DNA of 5,071 nucleotides from a bacterium UBP10_UBA1149 (GTDB taxonomy: Bacteria > Desulfobacterota > Binatia > UBA1149): contig DBZX01000030.1 in the NCBI GenBank assembly GCA_002311335.1, forward strand, positions 1 through 5,071. Reading direction: 5' to 3'. Position 1 is the first letter of the stretch; every line of letters starts with the position of its first letter. This document shows, piece after piece, positions 1 through 4,810 of the stretch. A model generated the notes under the pieces. The model had not been told where the DNA came from. It did not search any database and saw nothing but the letters and a program-made list of their open reading frames with translations. The translations under genes were made by a program, and so were the position numbers.

Positions 1-15
1 AAGATCACCGAGTAG
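1..15 (+). CDS. tuf: 3' end of upstream gene, probably tuf (elongation factor Tu)
   Basis: The first five codons read Lys-Ile-Thr-Glu-stop (TAG at 13-15). EF-Tu proteins commonly end in a Val-Val-Thr-Lys-Ile-x-Glu type tail, and tuf is the usual gene directly before rpsJ where the str and S10 operons are joined. EF-Tu delivers aminoacyl-tRNA to the ribosome as a GTP complex. Only four residues are visible, so the call rests on gene order and a short tail match. It ends 23 bases before rpsJ, which suggests co-transcription with the S10 genes. Confidence 0.5.
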   Translation, partial: KITE

Positions 16-30
16 GCGGAGGCGGCGGAG
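15..30 (+). promoter_or_regulatory. Duplicated Shine-Dalgarno region of rpsJ
   Basis: The heptamer GGCGGAG occurs twice, at 15-21 and 24-30, in the 23-base gap before rpsJ. This gives GGAGG at 18-22 and GGAG at 27-30. The second copy sits 8 bases before the ATG at 39, a normal spacing; the first is too far for ordinary use. The stretch after it (AATAATAA) is A/T-rich and should be unstructured, which favours initiation. Confidence 0.7.
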
Positions 31-38
31 AATAATAA

Positions 39-350
39 ATGACAAGCCAGCGCATAAGAATACGCCTCAAGGGTTACGATCACCGTATCCTGGACCAGTC
101 GGTCAGGGAGATCGTGGACGCCGTTCGCAGGGGCGGGGGCACTGTTTCGGGCCCGGTTCCCGTGCCTACCCGGATAGAGCGCTTTACGGTTAACCGTTCG
201 CCGCACGTTGACAAGAAGTCGCGCGAGCAGTTTGAGATCAGAACCCACAAGAGGCTCATCGACATACTGGAGCCGACTAACCAGACGATTGATTCGCTGG
301 GCAAGCTGGACCTTCCGGCCGGCGTGGACGTGGAGATACGGCTGCATTAG
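39..350 (+). CDS. rpsJ: 30S ribosomal protein S10 (NusE)
   Basis: S10 is a protein of the 30S head and, as NusE, also pairs with NusB in transcription antitermination and with NusG in transcription-translation coupling (family knowledge). The product is 103 residues, the usual size. The conserved segment Gly-Pro-Val-Pro-Val-Pro-Thr lies at about 38-44. The extended-loop motif SPHVDKKSREQFEIRTHKRL spans about 54-73, and the C-terminal LDLPAGVDVEI at 90-100 is typical. In the PROSITE-style S10 signature the residue after the conserved Gly/Asp position is Gly34, where the family usually has Ala, Ser or similar, a minor deviation. The ATG at 39 follows a good Shine-Dalgarno GGAG at 27-30. It is the first complete gene of the cluster, 23 bases after the tuf-like stop and 23 bases before rplC. 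Five of its ten isoleucines use ATA. Confidence 0.98.
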   Translation: MTSQRIRIRLKGYDHRILDQSVREIVDAVRRGGGTVSGPVPVPTRIERFTVNRSPHVDKKSREQFEIRTHKRLIDILEPTNQTIDSLGKLDLPAGVDVEIRLH

Positions 351-373
351 CGGCTGCTTATCGAGAAGAGAAA

Positions 374-1006
374 ATGGCTGCAATAATTGGAACCAAGATT
401 GGGATGACCCGCGTTTTTGACGACGGTGGTCAGTCAGTGCCCGTGACAGTTGTGCGCGCGACACCCGTGACCGTCGTGCGCGTGTTCGACGAAGAAACCC
501 ACGGCTACAACGCGATACAGATCGGCAGCGGCAAACGTAAAGAAAAACGCATCAGCAAGGCAGTGCGCGGACAGATGTCACCTGCTGGGCGCAGCGACTT
601 CGAGATCCTCGCCGAGTTGCTGGTCGACGATCCCTCGGCCTACGAAGTAGGCCAGTCGATAAGTGCGGCCGACGTGTTCTCGGCCGGCGATCTTGTTGAC
701 GTGACTGGGCGCAGCAAGGGCCGTGGTTTTTCCGGCGTTGTGCGCAGGTACAAGTTTGCCGGCCAGACGGCCACCCACGGTACCCACGAATCCTTTCGTG
801 GTCCGGGCGGCATCGGTGCTTGCGCTTACCCGGGCAGGGTTTTCAAGGGCAAGAAGATGCCGGGACAGATGGGAGCGTTGAAGCGCACCATACAGAACCT
901 GACCGTCGTCGCGGTACGCAGCGAGGACGAAGTGATTCTTCTCAAGGGTGGTGTTCCCGGTGCGCGTAACGGCCGGGTTCTTATTCGTCCCGCGGTGAAG
1001 GGATAA
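374..1006 (+). CDS. rplC: 50S ribosomal protein L3
   Basis: L3 binds 23S rRNA early in 50S assembly and sends a long loop towards the peptidyl-transferase centre. The product is 210 residues, against 209 in E. coli. The N-terminus MAAIIGTKIGMTRVF is classic. The L3 signature fits fully between Phe102 and Arg125 (Asp109, Gly112, Ser114, GRG at 116-118, Gly121). The loop that approaches the catalytic centre reads GGIGACAYPGRVFKGKKMPG at about 145-164. The glutamine that PrmB methylates in E. coli (Gln150) is replaced here by Ala151. The end LIRPAVKG matches the family. Only a weak purine-rich Shine-Dalgarno (GAGAAGAG, 363-370) precedes the ATG, so translation may be partly coupled to rpsJ. The gap to rplD is six bases. 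Confidence 0.98.
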   Translation: MAAIIGTKIGMTRVFDDGGQSVPVTVVRATPVTVVRVFDEETHGYNAIQIGSGKRKEKRISKAVRGQMSPAGRSDFEILAELLVDDPSAYEVGQSISAADVFSAGDLVDVTGRSKGRGFSGVVRRYKFAGQTATHGTHESFRGPGGIGACAYPGRVFKGKKMPGQMGALKRTIQNLTVVAVRSEDEVILLKGGVPGARNGRVLIRPAVKG

Positions 1007-1012
1007 ACAGGG

Positions 1013-1681
1013 ATGGCTGAGATAAAGAAAGGTGCGGGCAAGCGCCGCGAGATAGAGCCGGTGGAAGTCTCGGTGGTGGATTCTGCTAACAAGGAAGTAT
1101 CGCGGTTGTCTCTTCCCCGGGTATTCAGCAGCCGGGTGAACGACTACCTCATGTTTGACCAGGTCCTGGCCCAGCGGGCTTCGAGTCGGGCCGGAACGGC
1201 GGCGACCAAGACCCGTGGCAAGATTCGTGGCGGTGGCGCCAAGCCCTGGAAACAGAAGGGCACCGGTCGCGCGCGTGCCGGCAGCAGCCGTTCCCCGATC
1301 TGGAGAGGTGGCGGTATAACCTTCGGCCCGCAGCCGCGGTCTTTCGGCTACCGCTTGCCGCGCAAGGCGAGGCGAGCAGCGCTGGCCAGCGCCCTGTCGC
1401 AGAAAGCCAGGGACGGCCAGGTCAAGGTAGTGGATAATTTTTCCTTCGAGGCACCGCGTACCAAGCAGATGAAAGAGCTACTCGATTCGCTGTCGGTGTC
1501 GGGTTCGGTGCTGGTGGTCCTGGCCGAGATGGACGCCAACGTGGCATTGTCGGCTCGCAACCTGCCCGGTGTCAGCGTGGTGCTCGTCGATGGTGTAAAC
1601 GTGTACGACCTGCTCAAGCACGAGACCCTGCTCCTCGTGCCGGCCGCGGTCGAAGCAATCGAACGGAGGCTGGCTGCCTGA
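1013..1681 (+). CDS. rplD: 50S ribosomal protein L4
   Basis: L4 is a primary 23S rRNA binder whose extended loop lines the exit-tunnel constriction; in E. coli it also represses its own operon. The product is 222 residues, somewhat longer than E. coli's 201. The tunnel loop runs from about 65 to 101 and contains KPWKQKGTGRARAG at 77-90, followed by SPIWRGGG. Lys82 corresponds to E. coli Lys63, a site of macrolide-resistance changes, and is the ordinary residue here. FGPQPRSFGYRLPRK at 104-118 is also typical. The first 16 residues are a basic extension (KKGAGKRR at 5-12) before the usual start near VEVSVVD. The ATG at 1013 is chosen because it follows rplC by six bases, with AAGGGA (998-1003) inside the end of rplC as Shine-Dalgarno. 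A GTG at 1061 would remove the extension but lacks a convincing site. Confidence 0.97.
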   Translation: MAEIKKGAGKRREIEPVEVSVVDSANKEVSRLSLPRVFSSRVNDYLMFDQVLAQRASSRAGTAATKTRGKIRGGGAKPWKQKGTGRARAGSSRSPIWRGGGITFGPQPRSFGYRLPRKARRAALASALSQKARDGQVKVVDNFSFEAPRTKQMKELLDSLSVSGSVLVVLAEMDANVALSARNLPGVSVVLVDGVNVYDLLKHETLLLVPAAVEAIERRLAA

Positions 1682-1682
1682 C

Positions 1683-1967
1683 ATGGAACTTCGCGACGTA
1701 ATAAAGGCGCCGATGGTTACCGAAAAGGGAACCGACGTGGGCGAGCTCGGCCAGGTCGTGTTCGAGGTCGATACCCGTGCCGGCAAAGACGACATACGGA
1801 AAGCCGTCGAGAAACTCTTCGAGGTCAAGGTGGCCTCGGTGCGTACGATGAATTACCTGGGACGCAAGGTGAGGCGGGGCAAGGTGCTCGGACGCAAGAG
1901 GGCGTGGAAGAAGGCTTACGTTACCCTGGCCGAGGGTGAGGTTATTGACCTCATGGAGAAGGTCTGA
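1683..1967 (+). CDS. rplW: 50S ribosomal protein L23
   Basis: L23 sits at the mouth of the exit tunnel and is the docking site for trigger factor and the signal recognition particle (family knowledge). The product is 94 residues, close to the usual 95-100. The N-terminal KAPMVTEKGT at 8-17 matches the family; Glu14 aligns with E. coli Glu18, the trigger-factor contact. The middle has KLFEVKVASVRT (44-55). A basic loop rich in Gly, Arg and Lys follows at 60-74. The L23 signature KKAYVTLA is at 76-83, with Met91 at its end position. The start lies one base after the rplD stop. The likely Shine-Dalgarno is GGAGG at 1665-1669 inside rplD, 13 bases upstream, so translational coupling to rplD is likely. 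Confidence 0.98.
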   Translation: MELRDVIKAPMVTEKGTDVGELGQVVFEVDTRAGKDDIRKAVEKLFEVKVASVRTMNYLGRKVRRGKVLGRKRAWKKAYVTLAEGEVIDLMEKV

Positions 1968-1986
1968 GGCGCGTAAAGCGCAGCAG
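1964..1986 (+). promoter_or_regulatory. Small imperfect hairpin at the rplW-rplB junction
   Basis: CTG-AG-GCGC (1964-1972, overlapping the rplW stop) can pair with GCGC-AG-CAG (1978-1986). This gives a four-pair GC stem with a GTAAA loop, then a tandem A/G mismatch and three more pairs. Its 3' arm runs into the rplB Shine-Dalgarno (AGGGA, 1985-1989), so it could modestly affect rplB initiation. The stem is short and may be chance. Confidence 0.3.
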
Positions 1987-2002
1987 GGAAAGATAATAGA
2001 CG

Positions 2003-2827
2003 ATGGCTATCAAGACCTACAAACCAACTTCGCCGGGCAGGCGCTTCCAGACCAGCCTCGATTTCGAGGAGATCACGCGCTCGACTCCCGAGAAATCGCT
2101 GACCAGCGGAAAGCACCGTTCGGGCGGCCGCAACGTCAACGGACGCATAACGATGAGGCACCGCGGGGGCGGGCACAAGCGTCGCTACCGGCTGGTGGAT
2201 TTCCGTCGGCGCAAGGATGGTGTGCCGGCAAAGGTTGCTTCGATCGAGTACGATCCCAATCGCTCGGCCAGGATCGCGCTGCTGCACTACGCTGACGGCG
2301 CCAAGACATACATCCTCGCGCCTGCGAACCTGTCGGTGGGTGACACCGTAGTCGCCGGCGAGGGTTCGGACATAAAGGTTGGCAACACCATGGAGCTGGG
2401 CTCGATACCGTTGGGAACCGTGGTCCATGCCATAGAGTTGAAGCCGGGTGCGGGAGCCGCCCTGGCGCGCAGCGCCGGCACCGGAGCCCAGATCGTGGCC
2501 CGCGAAGGCAACTTCGTATTGCTTCGACTGCCCTCGGGTGAACTTCGCAACGTGAGGCGGGTGTGCCGGGCCACCATAGGGTCGGTGGGTAACCAGCAGC
2601 ACGAGAACGTCAAGATTGGTAAGGCCGGTCGCGCTCGTTGGGCGGGACGCAGGCCGAGTGTACGAGGTGTTGCTATGAACCCGGTCGATCACCCGCACGG
2701 TGGTGGCGAGGGCCGGTCGAAGGGAAATCACCCCACCACACCGTGGGGCAAACCGACCAAGGGTTACAGGACCAGGGGCAAGCGTCACAGCGACAAGTAT
2801 ATCGTGGCGCGTCGGAAGCGCAGGTAA
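2003..2827 (+). CDS. rplB: 50S ribosomal protein L2
   Basis: L2 is one of the most conserved large-subunit proteins. It is needed for subunit association and supports the peptidyl-transferase centre. The product is 274 residues (E. coli 273). The N-terminal AIKTYKPTSPGRRF is typical. The RNA-binding core includes SGGRNVNGRITMRHRGGGHK at 40-59. The C-terminal L2 signature begins at Pro218 with RGVAMNPVD, followed by HPHGGGEGR. His230 aligns with E. coli His229, the residue tied to peptidyl-transferase activity. It ends in a basic tail (RRKRR). The ATG at 2003 follows a 35-base gap; AGGGA at 1985-1989 is the best Shine-Dalgarno but is 13 bases away. Of 13 isoleucines, five use ATA. A long antisense reading frame across this gene is a composition shadow. 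Confidence 0.99.
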   Translation: MAIKTYKPTSPGRRFQTSLDFEEITRSTPEKSLTSGKHRSGGRNVNGRITMRHRGGGHKRRYRLVDFRRRKDGVPAKVASIEYDPNRSARIALLHYADGAKTYILAPANLSVGDTVVAGEGSDIKVGNTMELGSIPLGTVVHAIELKPGAGAALARSAGTGAQIVAREGNFVLLRLPSGELRNVRRVCRATIGSVGNQQHENVKIGKAGRARWAGRRPSVRGVAMNPVDHPHGGGEGRSKGNHPTTPWGKPTKGYRTRGKRHSDKYIVARRKRR

Positions 2828-2842
2828 CGGCGCCAGGTAAAC

Positions 2843-2848
2843 GGAGGA
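2843..2848 (+). promoter_or_regulatory. Ribosome binding site that supports the TTG start of rpsS
   Basis: GGAGGA at 2843-2848 lies 10 bases before TTG at 2859, and a second purine block AAAGGA at 2848-2853 lies 5 bases before it. No in-frame ATG exists between the upstream in-frame stop (TAA, 2838-2840) and the TTG, so this strong site fixes the non-ATG start. Confidence 0.8.
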
Positions 2849-2858
2849 AAGGACTGAA

Positions 2859-3134
2859 TTGCCTAGATCAATTAAAAAGGGACCGTTCGTGGACGCTCAT
2901 CTGATGAAAAAGATAGAAGCGCAGGACGTGAGTAACAGGCGGCCGATACGTACCTGGTCGCGCCGTTCAACGGTGACGCCAGACATGGTTGGCTACACGA
3001 TCGCCACCCACAATGGCAGGCAGTTCATACCGGTACTGATTTCGGAGGATATGGTCGGGCACAAGCTCGGGGAATTTTCGCCCACCCGGACCTACCGCGG
3101 GCACACCGGTACGAGAAAGGGAGAGGTCAGGTAG
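2859..3134 (+). CDS. rpsS: 30S ribosomal protein S19 (TTG start)
   Basis: S19 binds 16S rRNA in the 30S head with S13, near the A-site tRNA. The product is 91 residues, normal for the family. The N-terminus PRSIKKGPFVD is the near-universal S19 start. The S19 signature fits from Asn52 to Thr76: NGR at 52-54, Ile61, VG at 66-67, LGEF at 70-73. The tail THE family expects, RTYRGHTG, is at 77-84. The start codon is TTG. The first in-frame ATG would be at residue 16 and would remove the conserved N-terminus, so TTG is effectively forced. The gap from rplB is 31 bases with a strong Shine-Dalgarno. The stop TAG directly abuts the GTG of rplV. Confidence 0.98.
   Translation: MPRSIKKGPFVDAHLMKKIEAQDVSNRRPIRTWSRRSTVTPDMVGYTIATHNGRQFIPVLISEDMVGHKLGEFSPTRTYRGHTGTRKGEVR
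3117..3126 (+). promoter_or_regulatory. Ribosome binding site of rplV inside rpsS
   Basis: The purine run AAGGGAGAGG lies within the last codons of rpsS and ends 8 bases before the GTG at 3135. It supports the GTG start directly after the rpsS stop codon and a reinitiation-type coupling between S19 and L22. Confidence 0.65.
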
Positions 3135-3470
3135 GTGGAGAGTCGTTGCGTATTGCGTTACGCCAAGTTGTCGCCGCGCAAAGCGAGACTGGTGGTGGAC
3201 CAGGTTCGCGGGCTGCCGGTTTCCGATGCCCTCGCGATCCTTGACCTGAGTGAGAAGAAGGCCGGGGCCATTGTCGCCGATACCCTGCGGTCAGCCATAG
3301 CCAACGCTCGCGACACCCAGAACGTGGATGTCGACCGGCTCGTGGTGAAGCGGGTCTGGGTAGACGGTGGGCCCATAAACTGGCGCTGGCGCCCCCGTGC
3401 CCAGGGACGGGCGACGCCGATTGCCAAGAGAACGAGCCACATAACAGTGGTGGTGGACGAACAGGGCTGA
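3135..3470 (+). CDS. rplV: 50S ribosomal protein L22 (GTG start)
   Basis: L22 contacts all 23S rRNA domains, and its long beta-hairpin helps form the exit-tunnel constriction with L4. The product is 111 residues (E. coli 110). The N-terminal YAKLSPRKARLVVDQVRG at 9-26 is characteristic. SAIANA is at 53-58, VDGGP at 76-80, and the signature segment PRAQGRA at 87-93 leads to KRTSHITVVV at 98-107. The hairpin tip reads Asn82-Trp83-Arg84-Trp85-Arg86, aligned without gaps to Met-Lys-Arg-Ile-Met in E. coli; the basic residue normally at 83 is a Trp. The GTG at 3135 immediately follows the rpsS TAG. The only methionine in the product is the initiator, so no ATG alternative exists. A 43-base gap with a hairpin separates it from rpsC. 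Confidence 0.98.
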   Translation: MESRCVLRYAKLSPRKARLVVDQVRGLPVSDALAILDLSEKKAGAIVADTLRSAIANARDTQNVDVDRLVVKRVWVDGGPINWRWRPRAQGRATPIAKRTSHITVVVDEQG

Positions 3471-3473
3471 AAA

Positions 3474-3499
3474 GTCCGCGGTTCAGGTAGAACCGTGAC
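3474..3499 (+). promoter_or_regulatory. Intercistronic hairpin between rplV and rpsC
   Basis: CGCGGTTC (3477-3484) pairs with GAACCGTG (3490-3497) around the loop AGGTA, giving eight pairs including one G-U. Two further pairs (G3474-C3499, T3475-A3498) extend it past a single bulged C3476. It starts three bases after the rplV stop and ends four bases before the rpsC Shine-Dalgarno (AGGA, 3504-3507). No T-run follows, so it is not an intrinsic terminator. It could serve mRNA processing, 3'-end stability or translational control; the role is inference. Confidence 0.55.
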
Positions 3500-3513
3500 A
3501 AACAGGAAATAGA

Positions 3514-4176
3514 GTGGGACAGAAAACACATCCTAAGGGCTTCAGGCTCGGTTACACCGAGACGTGGGATTCCCGGTGGTACGCGGACAAGGATTACGCC
3601 GAGCTGCTGCACCAGGACCTGGAGATACGTAAGTTTTTGCGCAAGCAGCTTCGCTTTGCCGGCGTTTCGCGAATCGAGATCCAGCGGGCGGCTGACAAGG
3701 TAAAGGTCAACATTTTTACCGCGAGGCCCGGTATCGTGATCGGTAAGAAGGGCGCCGAGATAGAAAAACTCAAGAAGGACCTCGTCTCGATTGCGGGAAA
3801 GGAAAGCTTCATCGAGATCCACGAGATCCGCAAGCCGGACCTTGACGCCCAGCTGGTGGCCGAGAATATAGCAATGCAACTCGAGAGGCGGGTCATGTTC
3901 CGGCGCGCCATGAAAGAAAGTGTTTCGCGGGCCATGAGAATGGGCGCCGGCGGCATAAGGGTACAGTCGGGTGGACGCCTGGGTGGCCACGATATTGCCC
4001 GCACCGAGTGGTATCGCGATGGCCGCGTTCCGCTGCACACCCTGCGCGCAGACGTGCAGTATGGATTTACCGAGGCTCGCACGACCTTCGGCGTTATTGG
4101 CGTCAAGGTATGGGTCTACCGGGGCGATAAGTCTCCCGGTGGCGGCGATAACAATGGTACCCCGGGTGGGGTCTGA
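3514..4176 (+). CDS. rpsC: 30S ribosomal protein S3 (GTG start)
   Basis: S3 lies at the mRNA entry side of the 30S head and, with S4 and S5, contributes to the ribosome's mRNA-unwinding activity. The product is 220 residues. The N-terminus MGQKTHPKGFRLG is near-universal and fixes the GTG at 3514; the frame upstream closes at TGA 3496-3498 without any ATG. The type II KH domain spans about 39-107, with the RNA-binding GKKG loop at 77-80. Arg130, Arg131 and Lys134 in MFRRAMKE align with the helicase-linked E. coli residues Arg131, Arg132 and Lys135. The C-terminal domain has SGGRLGGHDIARTEWYRDGR at 152-171 and GVIGVKVWVYRG at 193-204. The last 16 residues form a Gly/Asn/Pro tail. AGGA at 3504-3507, six bases before the start, is a good ribosome binding site. 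Confidence 0.98.
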   Translation: MGQKTHPKGFRLGYTETWDSRWYADKDYAELLHQDLEIRKFLRKQLRFAGVSRIEIQRAADKVKVNIFTARPGIVIGKKGAEIEKLKKDLVSIAGKESFIEIHEIRKPDLDAQLVAENIAMQLERRVMFRRAMKESVSRAMRMGAGGIRVQSGGRLGGHDIARTEWYRDGRVPLHTLRADVQYGFTEARTTFGVIGVKVWVYRGDKSPGGGDNNGTPGGV

Positions 4177-4179
4177 ACG

Positions 4180-4611
4180 ATGCTTGCTCCCAAGAAAACC
4201 AAGTACCGCAAAATGCAGAAAGGCAAGGGCCGCGATAAGGGTCTCTCCTGGCGTGGCAACACGCTGGCTTTCGGCGACTACGGGCTCAAGTCTACGGGTA
4301 CGGCAAGAATATCAGCACGGCAGATAGAAGCCGCGCGTATTGCGATAACCCGCCACGTGAAACGTGGAGGGCGTGTGTGGATACGGATCTTTCCGGACAT
4401 CCCCTTCACCAGAAAGCCTGCCGAGGTTCGCATGGGTAAGGGCAAGGGTTCTCCGGAAGGCTGGGTATGCCAGGTAAAACCGGGGCGGATGCTTTTTGAG
4501 CTCGAGGGCGTGAGTCCCGAACTGGCGCGTGAAGCGATGAGGTTGGCCGGGCATAAGCTGTCGGTTTCTACCCGCTTCTGCATTCGGGAGGACATCCATG
4601 AGAGCGAGTGA
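4180..4611 (+). CDS. rplP: 50S ribosomal protein L16
   Basis: L16 organises the A-site tRNA pocket of the 50S subunit and is a late assembly protein. The product is 143 residues (E. coli 136). The N-terminus MLAPKKTKYRKMQKGKGR is typical. RQIEAARIAITRHVKR at 47-62 and the first signature, GGRVWIRIFPD, at 63-73 follow. The second signature RMGKGKG is at 84-90 with Trp95. Arg84 aligns with E. coli Arg81, the residue hydroxylated by YcfD/RoxA in some bacteria. SPELAREAMRLAGHKL at 112-127 is conserved. The ATG lies three bases after the rpsC stop, with the G-rich GGGTGGGG (4164-4171) as a likely ribosome binding site. The gene overlaps rpmC by 14 bases in a different frame. Confidence 0.98.
   Translation: MLAPKKTKYRKMQKGKGRDKGLSWRGNTLAFGDYGLKSTGTARISARQIEAARIAITRHVKRGGRVWIRIFPDIPFTRKPAEVRMGKGKGSPEGWVCQVKPGRMLFELEGVSPELAREAMRLAGHKLSVSTRFCIREDIHESE
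4586..4592 (+). promoter_or_regulatory. Strong ribosome binding site of rpmC inside rplP
   Basis: GGGAGGA lies in the last codons of rplP, five bases before the ATG at 4598. It is the closest match to the Shine-Dalgarno consensus in the 3' half of the window. It decides the overlapping rpmC start, so rplP and rpmC really share 14 bases. Confidence 0.8.
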
Positions 4612-4810
4612 TTTCAGGAAAATGAACGACGCGGAGCTGGCCGGCAAGGCTGACGAGCTTCGCGGCGAAATAGCCAGGGTCAACTTGCAGCGGTACTCGC
4701 GTCGGTTGGAAAAAACGGCGCTTCCGGGCACCTTGCGCCACGACCTGGCGAGGGTGCTCACGGTACTCAACGAGCGCGTGGGCGAAACGGGAGAGCAGGG
4801 CAATGCCTGA
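4598..4810 (+). CDS. rpmC: 50S ribosomal protein L29
   Basis: L29 is a small helical-hairpin protein at the exit-tunnel mouth next to L23. The product is 70 residues, within the usual 60-70. The pattern of MRASDFRKMNDAEL at the N-terminus, ELRGEIARVNLQR at about 20-32, and a second helix with HDLARVLTVLNER at 48-60 matches the family: two long helices joined by a short turn near Leu-Pro-Gly (42-44). The sequence is more diverged than its neighbours, which is normal for L29. It starts within the last codons of rplP, behind GGGAGGA, and its own last eight bases overlap rpsQ. Both overlaps point to tight translational coupling. Confidence 0.93.
   Translation: MRASDFRKMNDAELAGKADELRGEIARVNLQRYSRRLEKTALPGTLRHDLARVLTVLNERVGETGEQGNA

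Noticed and set aside
208..213. TTGACA, a perfect -35 promoter box, inside rpsJ
   Set aside because: It encodes the conserved Val-Asp-Lys part of S10, and no TATAAT-like -10 lies at the right distance (around 230-236).
1432..1443. GATAAT followed by a T-run inside rplD, resembling a -10 box or terminator tail
   Set aside because: No -35 element lies about 17 bases upstream, and no GC-rich stem precedes the T-run. It is ordinary coding sequence for L4.
1936..2295. A plus-strand frame of 119 codons overlapping the rplW end and the rplB start
   Set aside because: It is out of frame with both certain genes, has no ribosome binding site of note, and no recognisable family.
1916..2788. A 290-codon reading frame on the minus strand opposite rplB
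   Set aside because: It covers rplB, a certain gene, almost completely. It has no recognisable family and its composition is what reversed GC-rich codons give. It is a shadow.
2829..2834. Palindrome GGCGCC after the rplB stop
   Set aside because: A six-base palindrome without a loop cannot form a stable hairpin and is expected by chance in GC-rich DNA.
3127..4038. A 303-codon reading frame on the minus strand opposite rplV and rpsC
   Set aside because: It spans two conserved genes and their gap and has no family features I recognise. Its length is explained by few stop triplets in the complement of GC-rich coding DNA.
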